Part shown: positions 37,101 to 45,343 of the stretch, piece after piece
Layout of the letters: each line of letters opens with the position of its first letter
How positions within the stretch are numbered: the first letter of the stretch is position 1
NCBI RefSeq assembly: GCF_014645195.1
Contig: NZ_BMLK01000006.1
Span: 186,001 to 250,000 of the forward strand
Length of the DNA stretch: 64,000 nt
Direction of reading: 5' to 3'
Source of the DNA: Novosphingobium indicum
Lineage (GTDB): Bacteria > Pseudomonadota > Alphaproteobacteria > Sphingomonadales > Sphingomonadaceae
Translations under genes and position numbers: made by a program
Notes under the pieces: model-generated
Told to the model about the DNA's origin: nothing
What the model saw: the letters and a program-made list of their open reading frames with translations, nothing else
Databases searched by the model: none

Positions 37101-37411
37101 GGTTCATTGCACTGGCGGGTATTATCGTGCGGAACTCCATCCTTCTGGTCGACTTTATTCGTCATACGCGTTCGGCTGAGAAGAGCCTGCGCCAGACGTT
37201 GCTGGAGGCCGGCATGATCCGATTCAAGCCCATCGTTCTGACTGCTGCGGCAGCCATGATCGGGGCGGCGGTGATCCTGACCGACCCGATTTTCCAGGGT
37301 CTGGCGATTTCGCTGCTGTTTGGCCTGGCCTCCTCGACCTTGCTGACGGTTCTGGTTATTCCGGCCATTTACGTCGTTTTGCGGGACGATGGCCGTCCCT
37401 TGGAAAGCTAG
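34181..37411 (+). CDS. RND-family efflux pump (inner-membrane permease)
   Basis: The 1076-residue protein has the RND layout: a first helix near residues 18-36, a large periplasmic loop, a helix cluster from about 355 to 560, a second loop, and a final cluster from about 905. The proton-relay Asp-Asp pair is in SIGILVDDAIVMIENIAR near residue 420. The helix-6/5 region RDMGGAFMVALLGIYVLVV and the C-terminal IALAGIIVRNSILLVDFIRH are typical. The periplasmic cargo is unknown. It is co-transcribed with sulfide genes, so the pump may export reactive sulfur species, sulfite adducts or toxic products of them. Confidence 0.94.
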   Translation: MNLGISGKLTRATIQSPLTPLFLLAAIIVGLIATITIPREEEPQIKVPMVDIMVQAPGLTASDAVELVAKPLETIVKSVNGVEHVYTQAQDNGVLVTARFLVGSNPEDAAIRINEKIEANKDRIPVGIPPPQVTVRGINDVPIVVLTLTPKPGVAGQWNDQALAELAGKLRTEVAKVDDVGLTFITGGQKMALRVVPDPVKLAAYRVPLGNVIEAVKQANRAFPAGTVREQGQAALVVAGQTLRDAQELSQLTVRSVTGAPVLLSDVAKVEQAPTQEQARAWRWAKDGADESGGGKWSMAPAVSLAIAKRAGANAVTVSDQIVERVHMLEGKLIPDSVKVSVTRNYGETANEKANELIFHLALATISIVILIGFAIGWREAGVTAIVIPTTIMLTMFASNVMGFTINRVSLFALIFSIGILVDDAIVMIENIARHWAMKDDRSRMDAAIEAVAEVGNPTIIATLTVVAALLPMLFVSGLMGPYMAPIPINASAAMIFSFFVAVIIAPWLMIRFARTALSDHEHEDSHGGRLGALYSRYASKIIATKGSAWRFLIAVGIATVVACSMFYFKAVTVKLLPFDNKSEVQLVADMPEGTSLETTSRVLEQAAAVTRSVPEVVSMEAYAGTSAPFNFNGLVRHYFLRNQPEMGDLMVTLKPKGDRSRSSHEVAVDLREKLKAISLPTGGSLKVVETPPGPPVLATLLAEIYGPDEATRVKTAEQVEKIFKSVPFIVDVDNSFGEPRPTLKLIPDRAKLDHYGLSERQLFDSIGALLGTQTVGYAPRGSGRDPLPIEMTLDQSQRSWSAALAATPVAVAQGPAGPQLVQLGQLVTAEMVPGGRAIFRRDGRGADMVTAELAGRYEAPIYGMLAVDEAIDTYDWKSAGLEKPAVLLNGQPEDESHTSLLWDGEWEITWVTFRDMGGAFMVALLGIYVLVVGQFRSFTIPLVILTPIPLTLVGIVVGHMLFSAPFTATSMIGFIALAGIIVRNSILLVDFIRHTRSAEKSLRQTLLEAGMIRFKPIVLTAAAAMIGAAVILTDPIFQGLAISLLFGLASSTLLTVLVIPAIYVVLRDDGRPLES

Positions 37412-37416
37412 GAATC

Positions 37417-37728
37417 ATGAAGCCGACTGATCTTACGGAACTCAAGGCCAACGCCAACATCATGGCAGCCCGGCTCAAGATGATGAGCCATCCTGAACGC
37501 CTGTTGATGCTGTGCCGAATGGATGAGGGCGAAGTTTCGGTGAGTGAACTGGTCGCTCTGACGGGTCTCTCCCAGTCGTCGGTTTCGCAGCACCTCGCAT
37601 TGCTGCGCGAGGAAGGCGTGGTGGCCATTCGGGGCGAGGCGCAGACGCGATACTACAGTCTGAAGGACAATGTGGTGCGGGCCATCATCCACGCGCTTTG
37701 CGACATCTGCGGAACATCCTGCGAATAG
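37417..37728 (+). CDS. ArsR-family repressor, BigR/SqrR-like persulfide sensor
   Basis: The 103-residue winged-helix protein has recognition helix LTGLSQSSVSQHLALLREEG near residues 49-67 and the wing GEAQTRYYSL. It lacks the metal-binding ELCVCDL motif of ArsR/SmtB. It has Cys33 (LMLCRMDEG) in the position of the N-terminal redox Cys of BigR/SqrR, and a C-terminal group Cys95, Cys98 and Cys102 that can supply the second thiol. In BigR/SqrR persulfides link two Cys and release DNA. It is five bases after the RND gene and probably binds the palindrome at 32699-32736. Confidence 0.88.
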   Translation: MKPTDLTELKANANIMAARLKMMSHPERLLMLCRMDEGEVSVSELVALTGLSQSSVSQHLALLREEGVVAIRGEAQTRYYSLKDNVVRAIIHALCDICGTSCE

Positions 37729-37739
37729 GCGAGAGTCCC

Positions 37740-38177
37740 ATGTCAGAATCGTTGATCATTGCCTGCCCGTCCTGCGCCTCGCTCAACCGTGTGCCGCGCG
37801 AAAAACTCGCACAGGGCGGTAAGTGCGGGCGATGCGGTTCGGCTCTGTTCGGTGGTCATCCCGTCACGCTGACAGACGCCAATTTCGATGCCCATGCGAC
37901 GCGGAGCGGCATTCCGCTGCTGGTCGATTTCTGGGCGTCATGGTGCGGGCCGTGCCGCCAGATGGCGCCGCAGTTCGAGGCTGCCGCCGCCGATCTCGAG
38001 CCGATGGTTCGCCTCGGCAAGCTCGATACCGAAGCCCAGCAGGCGATTGCCGGTCGGTTCGGTATCCGATCCATCCCCACGATGATCCTGATTTCAGGCG
38101 GTCGGGAAGTGGCGCGCCAGTCAGGCGCCATGCCAAAAAGCGCCATCGTCAATTGGGTGCGCCAGACATTGGGTTGA
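37740..38177 (+). CDS. trxC: Thioredoxin with N-terminal zinc ribbon (thioredoxin 2 type)
   Basis: The 145-residue protein starts at ATG 37740. Residues 9-31 hold a zinc-ribbon (CPSC and CGRC pairs), and the thioredoxin fold follows with active site WASWCGPCRQM near residue 65 and the cis-Pro region IRSIPTMILI near 105. This is the TrxC layout. It would reduce protein and low-molecular persulfides and disulfides in the cytoplasm, which fits its place behind the persulfide-sensing repressor. Confidence 0.92.
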   Translation: MSESLIIACPSCASLNRVPREKLAQGGKCGRCGSALFGGHPVTLTDANFDAHATRSGIPLLVDFWASWCGPCRQMAPQFEAAAADLEPMVRLGKLDTEAQQAIAGRFGIRSIPTMILISGGREVARQSGAMPKSAIVNWVRQTLG

Positions 38178-38188
38178 GGACTGAAAGC

Positions 38189-39055
38189 ATGACCGAGGCA
38201 GCAAATCCCCACGCGGATGCCCTGAAGTATGAGGACTGGGGCGGCGAGATGGGCGCCCGCTGGCTGGCCAATCTCAAAGGCTTCGAAGGCACCATCGCGC
38301 CGGCGGGCGAGGCCTTGCTGGCGCGTGCCGCCTTCGCGCCCGGTGAGCGCGCGATCGACCTGGGATTCGGCGGCGGTGCCACGACCATTGCCATTGCCGA
38401 AGCGGTCAGCCCCGGCGGCATTGTGCTTGGCCTCGACATATCGCCCGATCTCACCAGCGCCGCGACGCGCCGCGCGCAGCAGGCGGGCATCGACAATGCC
38501 CGTTTCCAGTGCGGCGATGCGGCGGCTGTCACGGTTGCGGACGGGCCCTATGACCGTCTTGTATCGCGCTTTGGCAGCATGTTCTTTGCAGAGCCGGTTC
38601 CGGCTTTTGCCAACCTGCGCGCGATGCTCAAGCCGGGGGGGCGGATGGACCTTGCCGTCTGGGGGCCGCCCATGGAGAATCCGTGGATGCTGAAAGGCAT
38701 GGAAGTTGCCCGTCAGCACGTGGAAATTCCCCCGCCGGTGCCGCGGGCGCCGGGCCCCTTTGCGTTCGAAGACATCGACTATCTGCGCGAGGTTCTGGAC
38801 GGCGCGGGTTTCGGCAAGGTCGACGTCGGCGTGGCGGAAGGTGAGTTACCCGTCGGTGGCGCCGGTGCATCCGCCGAACAGGCTGAACACTTCGCCCAGA
38901 ATGCCATGGCCTTCGGGCAGGTCCTGCTCGACTATCCTGTAGAGGTTCAGGAGGCTGTCGCGCGTGATCTCAAGGCGCTTTACGAGCAGTATTATCGGCC
39001 GGGCGAGGGAGTCATGATGGGCTATAAAGCCTGGTTGGTAACGGCGTACGCCTGA
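38189..39055 (+). CDS. Class I SAM-dependent methyltransferase
   Basis: The 288-residue protein has SAM motif I as AIDLGFGGGATTIAIAEA near residue 56, an acidic residue after strand 2 (VLGLDISPDL near 81), CGDAAAV near 109 and the post-motif strand RMDLAVWG near 150. It belongs to the Rossmann-fold UbiE/SmtA-like group. The substrate is not readable. It is the last gene of the sulfide operon, so a thiol or selenium/sulfur species is possible. The operon terminator starts 23 bases after its stop. Confidence 0.87.
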   Translation: MTEAANPHADALKYEDWGGEMGARWLANLKGFEGTIAPAGEALLARAAFAPGERAIDLGFGGGATTIAIAEAVSPGGIVLGLDISPDLTSAATRRAQQAGIDNARFQCGDAAAVTVADGPYDRLVSRFGSMFFAEPVPAFANLRAMLKPGGRMDLAVWGPPMENPWMLKGMEVARQHVEIPPPVPRAPGPFAFEDIDYLREVLDGAGFGKVDVGVAEGELPVGGAGASAEQAEHFAQNAMAFGQVLLDYPVEVQEAVARDLKALYEQYYRPGEGVMMGYKAWLVTAYA

Positions 39056-39077
39056 GGCATATGACAGGCTGAAACGA

Positions 39078-39112
39078 AGAGGCCACCGGAAACGGCGGCC
39101 TCTGTTTGTTTG
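39078..39112 (+). terminator. Rho-independent terminator of the plus-strand persulfide operon
   Basis: AGAGGCC at 39078-39084 pairs with 39097-39103, and after one mismatch CCG/CGG closes a GAAA tetraloop (39089-39092). GTTTGTTTGG follows. Read on the minus strand the hairpin is followed by TTCGTTTC, so it may also end the cyd operon. Confidence 0.8.
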
Positions 39113-39121
39113 GTTTCGGGA

Positions 39122-39232
39122 TTATACCTCGGGATCGTCGCTCATGGGCGAGCGGAACTCGTGCCACATGCCGTTGATGATGCCGAAGGCGACGGCGAGG
39201 CCCAGTCCGAGAATCCAGGAAAAATACCACAT
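39122..39232 (-). CDS. cydX: CydX, small subunit of cytochrome bd oxidase
   Basis: A 36-residue frame begins with ATG at 39232, 15 bases after the cydB stop, and ends in TAA at 39122-39124. It starts MWYFSWILGLGLAVAFGI, the family's N-terminal pattern of an aromatic cap and one membrane helix, and continues NGMWHEF with an acidic tail. CydX is a single-helix subunit that stabilises the hemes of cytochrome bd. Its position right after cydAB and its motif make this secure despite the length. Confidence 0.93.
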   Translation of the reverse strand: MWYFSWILGLGLAVAFGIINGMWHEFRSPMSDDPEV

Positions 39233-39247
39233 CGGTCTTGGTCCTTC

Positions 39248-40396
39248 TCAGTAGAAATCGGGGTTGGTGCGAACCTGCTCGATCGTGACCCGACCGAACA
39301 TCACCCGCATCGCCCAGGCCGTGTAGGCCAGCACGATCGGCAGGAAGATCAGCGTTACCAGCAGCATGATCCACAAGGTCAGGTGGCTCGACGAAGCGTT
39401 CCACGCGGTGAGGCTGGATTGCGGGTCGATGGCGCTGGGCAGGATGAAGGGGAACATCGACAGGCCCACGGTCGCGATGATTCCGATTGTCGCCATCGAG
39501 GAACCGGCCAGGTTGATCAGATGGCTGCGGCTGCGGATGCCGACCAATGCAACCAGCGGGCCGGCGAGGCCGAGGATCGGCGCCAATAGCATCCACGGAT
39601 GCTGGCCATAGTTGTCGAGCCAGGCACCGGGCGCGGGGAGCGCCGGGACGTACCGGGGGTTGGACGGCCCCATGGAGTCGACAATGCCCTCGATCCGGAA
39701 GCCCATCTGGCTTGTCGCTACCCATACGCCGCCCAGTGCGAAGAGCACGAAGGAAACGAGGGCTGCCGCCGTCCCGATGCGCCGGGCGCGTTCTAGCACG
39801 GGGCCTTCCTCGATCTTGGTGGCGAGAAAGCCCGCGCCGTGCAGCACGATCATCGCGACCGAGAGCAGCCCGGTCATCAGCGCGAACGGCGAGAATAGGC
39901 CGAGCAGCGTGCCTTCGTAGAAAGCGCGCAGATCGCTGTCGAGCCGGAAGGGCAGGCCCTGCAGGACATTGCCCACGGCCACGCCGAAGACCAGCGCCGG
40001 CACGAGGCCGCCGATGAACAGCGCCCAGTCCCAGCGAGTGCGCCATGCGGGATCGGCATGCTTGGAGCGGTACTTGAAGCTCACGGGCCGCAGGATCAGC
40101 GCCGCCAGCACAAGGAACATCGCCAGATAGAAGCCGGAAAAGCTGACTGCGTACACGAACGGCCAGGCCGCGAAGATCGCGCCGCCGCCAAGGATGAACC
40201 ACACCTGGTGGCCCTCCCAGTGCGGGGCGATCGCGTTGATCACCATGCGGCGCTCCTCATCGGTCTTGCCGATGAAGGGCATCAGCGCGGCGACGCCGAG
40301 ATCGTATCCGTCGGTGAGCGTGAAGCCGATCAGCAGCACACCCATGAGAGCCCACCAGATCAGCCGGAGGGTTTCGTAGTCGAGGGGAATAGCCAT
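39248..40396 (-). CDS. cydB: Cytochrome bd ubiquinol oxidase subunit II
   Basis: The 382-residue membrane protein has nine predicted helices, with LIWWALMGVLLIGFTLTDGY near residue 12 containing the conserved Asp/Gly/Asp-Leu region, and PHWEGHQVWFILGGGAIFAAWP near 58. It forms the heterodimer with CydA but binds no heme of its own in most species. It lies 14 bases after cydA and 15 bases before cydX. Together they make the high-affinity, non-pumping quinol oxidase, which is also resistant to sulfide and fits its place next to the sulfide regulon. Confidence 0.95.
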   Translation of the reverse strand: MAIPLDYETLRLIWWALMGVLLIGFTLTDGYDLGVAALMPFIGKTDEERRMVINAIAPHWEGHQVWFILGGGAIFAAWPFVYAVSFSGFYLAMFLVLAALILRPVSFKYRSKHADPAWRTRWDWALFIGGLVPALVFGVAVGNVLQGLPFRLDSDLRAFYEGTLLGLFSPFALMTGLLSVAMIVLHGAGFLATKIEEGPVLERARRIGTAAALVSFVLFALGGVWVATSQMGFRIEGIVDSMGPSNPRYVPALPAPGAWLDNYGQHPWMLLAPILGLAGPLVALVGIRSRSHLINLAGSSMATIGIIATVGLSMFPFILPSAIDPQSSLTAWNASSSHLTLWIMLLVTLIFLPIVLAYTAWAMRVMFGRVTIEQVRTNPDFY

Positions 40397-40410
40397 CTTG
40401 CGAAGCTCCC

Positions 40411-41988
40411 TTATTCGGCAGACAGCGGGGCAATGCCGCCACTGCCTTCAATCTGACTGCCGGTATCCGAGGCATGATGCTCCACCGGGCCCTTGCGGAT
40501 CGTCGAGAGCATCAGGCGGACCTCGATGACGGCAAGCGCACCGTAGAGCAGGGTGAAGCCGATGATCGTCGTCCAGATCTGGCTGACGGTCAGCGAGGAT
40601 GCGCCCAGGAACGTGGGCAGCACGCCCTCCACCGCCCAGGGCTGCCGGCCTATCTCCGCGAGGACCCAGCCGCCTTCGATGGCGAGCCAGGGCAGGGGTA
40701 TGATCACGACGGCGACCCTCAGGAACCACTTCTTCTCGAACTGACACACCGAGGCGCAGTAGAAGGCCAGGGCGAAGAAGCCGATGAAGAAGAAACCCAG
40801 ACCCGCCATGATACGGAACAGCCAGAACATTACCGGCACGTTCGGGATGGTGTCCTTGGCAGCCATGAGGATCTGCTGGTCGGTTGCCTGCCGCGGATCG
40901 CCGACATAACGCTTGAGCAGCATGGCATAGCCAAGGTCGCGCTTGTGCTTCTCGAAAGACTCGCGCGCGACCGGATCGGTGCGCTGGAACTTGAGCTTTT
41001 CGACCGCATCGTAGGCGATAAGGCCGCTGCGAATGCGTTCATCGGCCTTCAGGACAAGCTCATTGATACCCACCACTTCGCCGGTCAGGCTGCGCGTGGC
41101 GATCAGGCCGAGGACGTAGGGGATCTTTATTTCAAAACGGGTTTCCTGAACCGAGGGATCAGGAATGCCGAAGATCGCGAGGCCAGCGGGGGCTTCCTCG
41201 GTGTGCCACATGCCTTCGATGGCGGCGAGCTTCATCTTCTGGTTGTCGGTCAGGGCATAGCCGGACTCGTCGCCCAGAACGACGACCGATAGCGAGGAAG
41301 CGAGACCGAACGCGGCCGCAACCACCATTGAGCGGCGCGCCACGTTGGTCCATTTGCCCTTGAGCAGGTACCAGGCCGAAACGCCCATCACGAAAACAGA
41401 CGCGCAGACATAGCCGGCGCTGACGGTGTGAACGAACTTGGCCTGCGCGACGGGATTGAACAGGACCGAATAGAAGTCGGTGACTTCCATGCGCATCGTT
41501 TCGGGATTGAACGTCGCGCCTGCCGGGTTCTGCATCCAGCCGTTGGCAATGAGGATCCACAGCGCGGAAAGATTCGATCCCAGAGCTACGCAGAAGGTGA
41601 CGGCGAGATGGCCGACCTTGGAAAGGCGGTCCCAGCCGAAGAACATCAGACCAACGAACGTTGCTTCGAGGAAGAAGGCCATCAGGCCCTCGATCGCGAG
41701 CGGAGCACCGAAAATGTCGCCCACGTAGTGCGCGTAATAGGACCAGTTGGTCCCGAACTCGAACTCCATGGTGATGCCGGTCGCTACACCAAGAACGAAA
41801 TTGACACCGAACAACTTGCCCCAGAACCGTGTGATGACCCGCCAGATCTCCTTGCCGGTCATCACATAGATGCTCTCCATGATGACCAGAAGAAACGAAA
41901 GACCCAGGGTTAGCGGTACGAAAAGAAAGTGGTACATAGCCGTGAGCGCGAATTGCAGCCGCGAAAGCTCGACAACCGCCATGTCCAT
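40411..41988 (-). CDS. cydA: Cytochrome bd ubiquinol oxidase subunit I
   Basis: The 525-residue protein starts at ATG 41988, seven bases after AGGAG; two nearby ATGs (41994 and 41982) are less well spaced and the frame is open further upstream. It starts VELSRLQFALTAMYHFLFV with the heme b595 ligand His near residue 20. The GYVCASVFVMG helix and the heme b558 His (KFVHTVSAGY) lie near 187. A long Q-loop (about 240-400) carries KIPYVLGLIATRSLTGEV. The length puts it in the long-Q-loop E. coli type. It oxidises ubiquinol and reduces O2 without pumping. Confidence 0.95.
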   Translation of the reverse strand: MDMAVVELSRLQFALTAMYHFLFVPLTLGLSFLLVIMESIYVMTGKEIWRVITRFWGKLFGVNFVLGVATGITMEFEFGTNWSYYAHYVGDIFGAPLAIEGLMAFFLEATFVGLMFFGWDRLSKVGHLAVTFCVALGSNLSALWILIANGWMQNPAGATFNPETMRMEVTDFYSVLFNPVAQAKFVHTVSAGYVCASVFVMGVSAWYLLKGKWTNVARRSMVVAAAFGLASSLSVVVLGDESGYALTDNQKMKLAAIEGMWHTEEAPAGLAIFGIPDPSVQETRFEIKIPYVLGLIATRSLTGEVVGINELVLKADERIRSGLIAYDAVEKLKFQRTDPVARESFEKHKRDLGYAMLLKRYVGDPRQATDQQILMAAKDTIPNVPVMFWLFRIMAGLGFFFIGFFALAFYCASVCQFEKKWFLRVAVVIIPLPWLAIEGGWVLAEIGRQPWAVEGVLPTFLGASSLTVSQIWTTIIGFTLLYGALAVIEVRLMLSTIRKGPVEHHASDTGSQIEGSGGIAPLSAE

Positions 41989-42061
41989 GAGCATGCTCCT
42001 GTCGCTGTAGATAGCCGGAGGCGGGACTCGACTCATTGGGTCCCGTCGTATAGCGGGGCTG

Positions 42062-42090
42062 CAAATATTAGAAATTGTTAATGTAGTCAA
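42062..42090 (-). promoter_or_regulatory. Candidate cydABX promoter in the cydA-cydD gap
   Basis: On the minus strand TTGACT (42085-42090) is followed after 17 bases by TATTTG (42062-42067), a fair -35 and weak -10. The gap between the divergent cydA and cydD starts is only 113 bases, so the two operons share this region. I see no clear FNR box of the TTGAT-N4-ATCAA form. Confidence 0.35.
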
Positions 42091-42101
42091 CTGCTCCTTC
42101 C

Positions 42102-43733
42102 ATGACATTTTCTCAAGCTGTACCAGCTATTTCTGCAACCGATCAGCCGCGCGCGCGGCGCAAGGTAGGGGCAGCCGCGCTGTGGTGGCTGTCGGACTCC
42201 GGCGGGGCCATTCTTTTTGCGGGATGTCTGGCGCTCGTGCTGCAGGGCTGGGTTAGCGGGACGATGTCCAACGCGACACTGACGGTGCTTCTGGCAGGGA
42301 TTGTCGCGAGCGGGATGCTGCGGGCCGGCGCGCAGGGCATGGCGGGCATCGCCGGTCAGCGTCAGGCGATCGGGATCAAGCAGAACCTGCGCACGCGCCT
42401 GCTTGCTGCGCTGCTACCGACCGGGCTGGTGCGCGGCCGCCTAATCGGTGAGGACCTGCATGTCGTCGTCGACGATGTAGAGGCCTACGAAGGCCTGATT
42501 GCGCGTTTTGAGCCGCTCAAGCTTGCCGCTGTACTCTCGCCGCTGCTGATCGCCTGTGTTGTTGCCTTTGCAAGCTGGGTCTCCGCGCTGATCATGATCG
42601 CGACGCTTATTCCCTTCGGCGTCGGCATGGCCTTCGCGGGCCTCGCCGGAAAGGCAGAGGCGGAGCGGCAGTTGCAGGCTCTTTCCCGTCTTTCGGGGCT
42701 CTTCGTTGACCGCGTCGCCACTTTGCCGGTGATCCTGTCGTTCGGCGCCGAGGACCGCGTGACGCGGCAGATCGGCGAAGCCGCGCGAGAAGTTGCGTCC
42801 CGCACGATGCAGGTGCTGCGTATCGCTTTCCTTTCCAGCGCGGTTCTGGAATTTTTCGCGGCGCTCTGCGTAGCGCTGATTGCGGTTTATTGCGGTTTTT
42901 CGCTGCTGGGCTTGCTGCCGTTTCCCGCTCCGGAAGCGCTGACGCTGGGCCGCGCGTTCTTTGCGCTGGCGCTGGCGCCCGAATTCTATCTCGGCATGCG
43001 CAGGATGGCAGCGGCCTATCACGACAAGCAGCAGGGCGAGGCTGCCGATGCCAGCATTGCCGAGGCGCTGGGCAAGGCAGAGAGCCGTCCCGGTCCCGAT
43101 CCGGTTCCCGCAAGCTGCGTCGTGCAGAATCTTGCCGTAGTCAATCTGGAAGTCGCCTATGCCGACACCCGCATCGGCCCATTTACGGCGCTCTGGGAAG
43201 GCCCCGGTCTGCATGCCGTTGCCGGGCCGACGGGTGTGGGCAAGTCTTCGCTTCTCCACGCGCTTATTGGCATGGCCCCCGATATGGCGGGAACGGTCCT
43301 GTTGAACGGCGCGCCCGTGGCGCCGGTGTCGTTGGTCGAGCGCGTGGGATGGGCCGGGCAGAAGCCCCTGCTGCTCCCGGGAACGCTGGAGGACAACCTC
43401 AAGCTTGGCGGAGGCGTCGATGCCGATCTCCTGCCGTTGATCGAGGCCTGCGGTCTCTCCGATCTCCTGCGCGAGCGCGGAATGCACTTGGCGATCGATC
43501 CGCGCGGGTCCGGGCTGTCGGGGGGGGAGCGGCGGCGCATCGGTCTCGTTCGCGCCATAGCGTCGGGCCGGCCGATCCTGCTGCTCGACGAACCGACTGC
43601 CGATCTCGATGCGGTGACCGCCCGCAAGGTTATCGATCTGATCGCCCGGACCGCGCGTGACCGGCTGGTGATTGCCGCTACGCACGATGCGCGGCTTGTC
43701 GCCCAAAGCGCCAGCGTGATGACGCTGTCATGA
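42102..43733 (+). CDS. cydD: Heme/thiol ABC exporter subunit CydD
   Basis: The 543-residue protein fuses a six-helix membrane domain (about residues 27-305) with an ABC domain. Walker A is GPTGVGKSS near residue 376, the signature is LSGGERRRIGLVRAIASG near 472 and Walker B is ILLLDEPTADLD near 494. CydDC exports glutathione/cysteine to the periplasm and is needed to assemble cytochrome bd. The gene is divergent from cydABX, and its stop overlaps the cydC start (ATGA). Confidence 0.92.
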   Translation: MTFSQAVPAISATDQPRARRKVGAAALWWLSDSGGAILFAGCLALVLQGWVSGTMSNATLTVLLAGIVASGMLRAGAQGMAGIAGQRQAIGIKQNLRTRLLAALLPTGLVRGRLIGEDLHVVVDDVEAYEGLIARFEPLKLAAVLSPLLIACVVAFASWVSALIMIATLIPFGVGMAFAGLAGKAEAERQLQALSRLSGLFVDRVATLPVILSFGAEDRVTRQIGEAAREVASRTMQVLRIAFLSSAVLEFFAALCVALIAVYCGFSLLGLLPFPAPEALTLGRAFFALALAPEFYLGMRRMAAAYHDKQQGEAADASIAEALGKAESRPGPDPVPASCVVQNLAVVNLEVAYADTRIGPFTALWEGPGLHAVAGPTGVGKSSLLHALIGMAPDMAGTVLLNGAPVAPVSLVERVGWAGQKPLLLPGTLEDNLKLGGGVDADLLPLIEACGLSDLLRERGMHLAIDPRGSGLSGGERRRIGLVRAIASGRPILLLDEPTADLDAVTARKVIDLIARTARDRLVIAATHDARLVAQSASVMTLS

Positions 43734-45319
43734 TCGAGCAACTGCTTCAGGACGCAAGCCGTCGCCAGCGCCGTGCGACCGGTGTGGCCATTCTCCTCGC
43801 CGTGCTGGCGGCCGTGGCGGGTGTCGGCCTGCTTGCCGTTTCCGGCTGGTTTCTGACCGGCGCGGCGATAGCCGGGGCGTCCGGCGTCGCCGCAGCGCGC
43901 GGGTTCAATTACCTTCTGCCGAGCGCCGGCATTCGCGCCTTCGCCATCGTGCGCACGCTCGGGCGCTACGGCGAAAGGCTGTTCAGTCACCGCGCGGCAT
44001 TCTTCGCGCTTGCCGATGTGCGCCCGGCCTTGTTCGCGCGCCTCGCGGCGGCGGAACCGGAAGCGGTGTTCTCCCGGCCCAGCGGGCAAGTTGCAGCGCA
44101 ACTGGGGTCAGATGTCGATGCGCTCGAGGACTCCGTGGTTCGCCGCGTCACCCTGCCGGGGGCACTGGCTGGCGGCGTTACGGCGCTGGTGGCTTGCCTG
44201 TTCGCCGGGCTATGGTCGGGCGTTGCTCTAGGTGTCGGTCTTGCGGGCATGCGGCTGGTTTCGCGGACGCTGACACCGAAACTGATCGCCGGGCCCGTTC
44301 ACCGGCGCGCCGATGCCGTGACCCGGCTCAAGTCCGCCTACGCTGAATATGCTGCCTGTGCCGTCGAGATCAGCGCTTACGGGTTGGTGCCCCAGATCGT
44401 CGAGGCCATGGCGCCCGATGTCGAGGAACTGGAAGCGTCCCGGCTGGCGATAGTGAACGCCGAAGCAACGACGCAGGGACTGCAGCTCATTCTGGCGGCG
44501 CTCACAGTCGCCGGCGTGCTGGTGCTGGCGAAGGGCGGAGCCGCTCTGGCGGCTGCCGCAGCGCTGGCAGGGGCAGCCGGTGCGGAGGCCTGGTCCGGGC
44601 TGACCCGGACCGACGTGCAGCGCCCGCGCGTGGACGATGCCATGACGCGTCTGGAGGATATGGCTTCGTTGCCTGCGCGCGCTCCTCAGCATGCCGAACT
44701 GGAGCAGCTGTCCGCAGAGCCTGTAACATTGGAGGCCGATGGCCGCGAATGCGTTGTGCAGCCCGGAGAGCGCGTACTGATTACGGGCGCGTCCGGCGCG
44801 GGAAAATCCCGCATTCTGGGGACGATACTCGGCTTGCGCTCCGATGCGCCGCAGCGCGTGTTTGTCGGAGAAGCGGAGGTTCGCGAGCTGGGGCTGGAAA
44901 CGCTGCGCAGGGTATTCGGGAACGCGCCGCAGGATGCCTCGCTGATTGCCGGGACCGTGGCGGACAATCTGCGTCTGGCGCGGCAGGGGGTTACCGAAGC
45001 GCAGATGTGGGAAGCACTGAAGGTGGCCTGTCTTGCGGATACCGTGAGGGCTTTGCCGCATGGCCTCGACCAGTGGCTAGGCGCTGACGGTGCGCGGCTG
45101 TCCGGTGGTCAGCGCAAGCGGTTGTCCGTGGCGAGGGCGTTGCTGTCCGGTCGCCCCTGGCTGGTTCTGGACGAACCGAGCGAAGGGCTGGACAGCGTGA
45201 CTGAACAGGAATTGGCCAAGAACCTCGATCGGTGGCTGGAGGACACACGCACCGGCCTGATCCTCGTAAGCCACCGTCAGGGGCTGCATAGCCTGACCGG
45301 CGCAAGCTTCACCCTTTGA
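43730..45319 (+). CDS. cydC: Heme/thiol ABC exporter subunit CydC
   Basis: The 529-residue protein has the membrane domain first (two helices in the first 60 residues; RGFNYLLPSAGIRAFAIVRTLGRYGERLFSHR near 60-90 as a conserved loop, key RYGERLFSH), then an ABC domain. Walker A is GASGAGKSR near 352, the signature LSGGQRKRLSVARALLSG near 459, and Walker B LVLDEPSEGLD near 481. It pairs with CydD to form the heterodimeric exporter. It converges with the alpha-glucan operon, with only 24 bases between the stops. Confidence 0.92.
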   Translation: MIEQLLQDASRRQRRATGVAILLAVLAAVAGVGLLAVSGWFLTGAAIAGASGVAAARGFNYLLPSAGIRAFAIVRTLGRYGERLFSHRAAFFALADVRPALFARLAAAEPEAVFSRPSGQVAAQLGSDVDALEDSVVRRVTLPGALAGGVTALVACLFAGLWSGVALGVGLAGMRLVSRTLTPKLIAGPVHRRADAVTRLKSAYAEYAACAVEISAYGLVPQIVEAMAPDVEELEASRLAIVNAEATTQGLQLILAALTVAGVLVLAKGGAALAAAAALAGAAGAEAWSGLTRTDVQRPRVDDAMTRLEDMASLPARAPQHAELEQLSAEPVTLEADGRECVVQPGERVLITGASGAGKSRILGTILGLRSDAPQRVFVGEAEVRELGLETLRRVFGNAPQDASLIAGTVADNLRLARQGVTEAQMWEALKVACLADTVRALPHGLDQWLGADGARLSGGQRKRLSVARALLSGRPWLVLDEPSEGLDSVTEQELAKNLDRWLEDTRTGLILVSHRQGLHSLTGASFTL

Positions 45320-45343
45320 GGGCCAGGGCTGCACCGGGTTTGA

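Noticed and set aside
33180..37411. Heavy-metal (Cus/Czc type) RND system
   Set aside because: The adaptor and pump show no metal-rich motif, and the neighbours are all sulfur genes; the cargo is left open.
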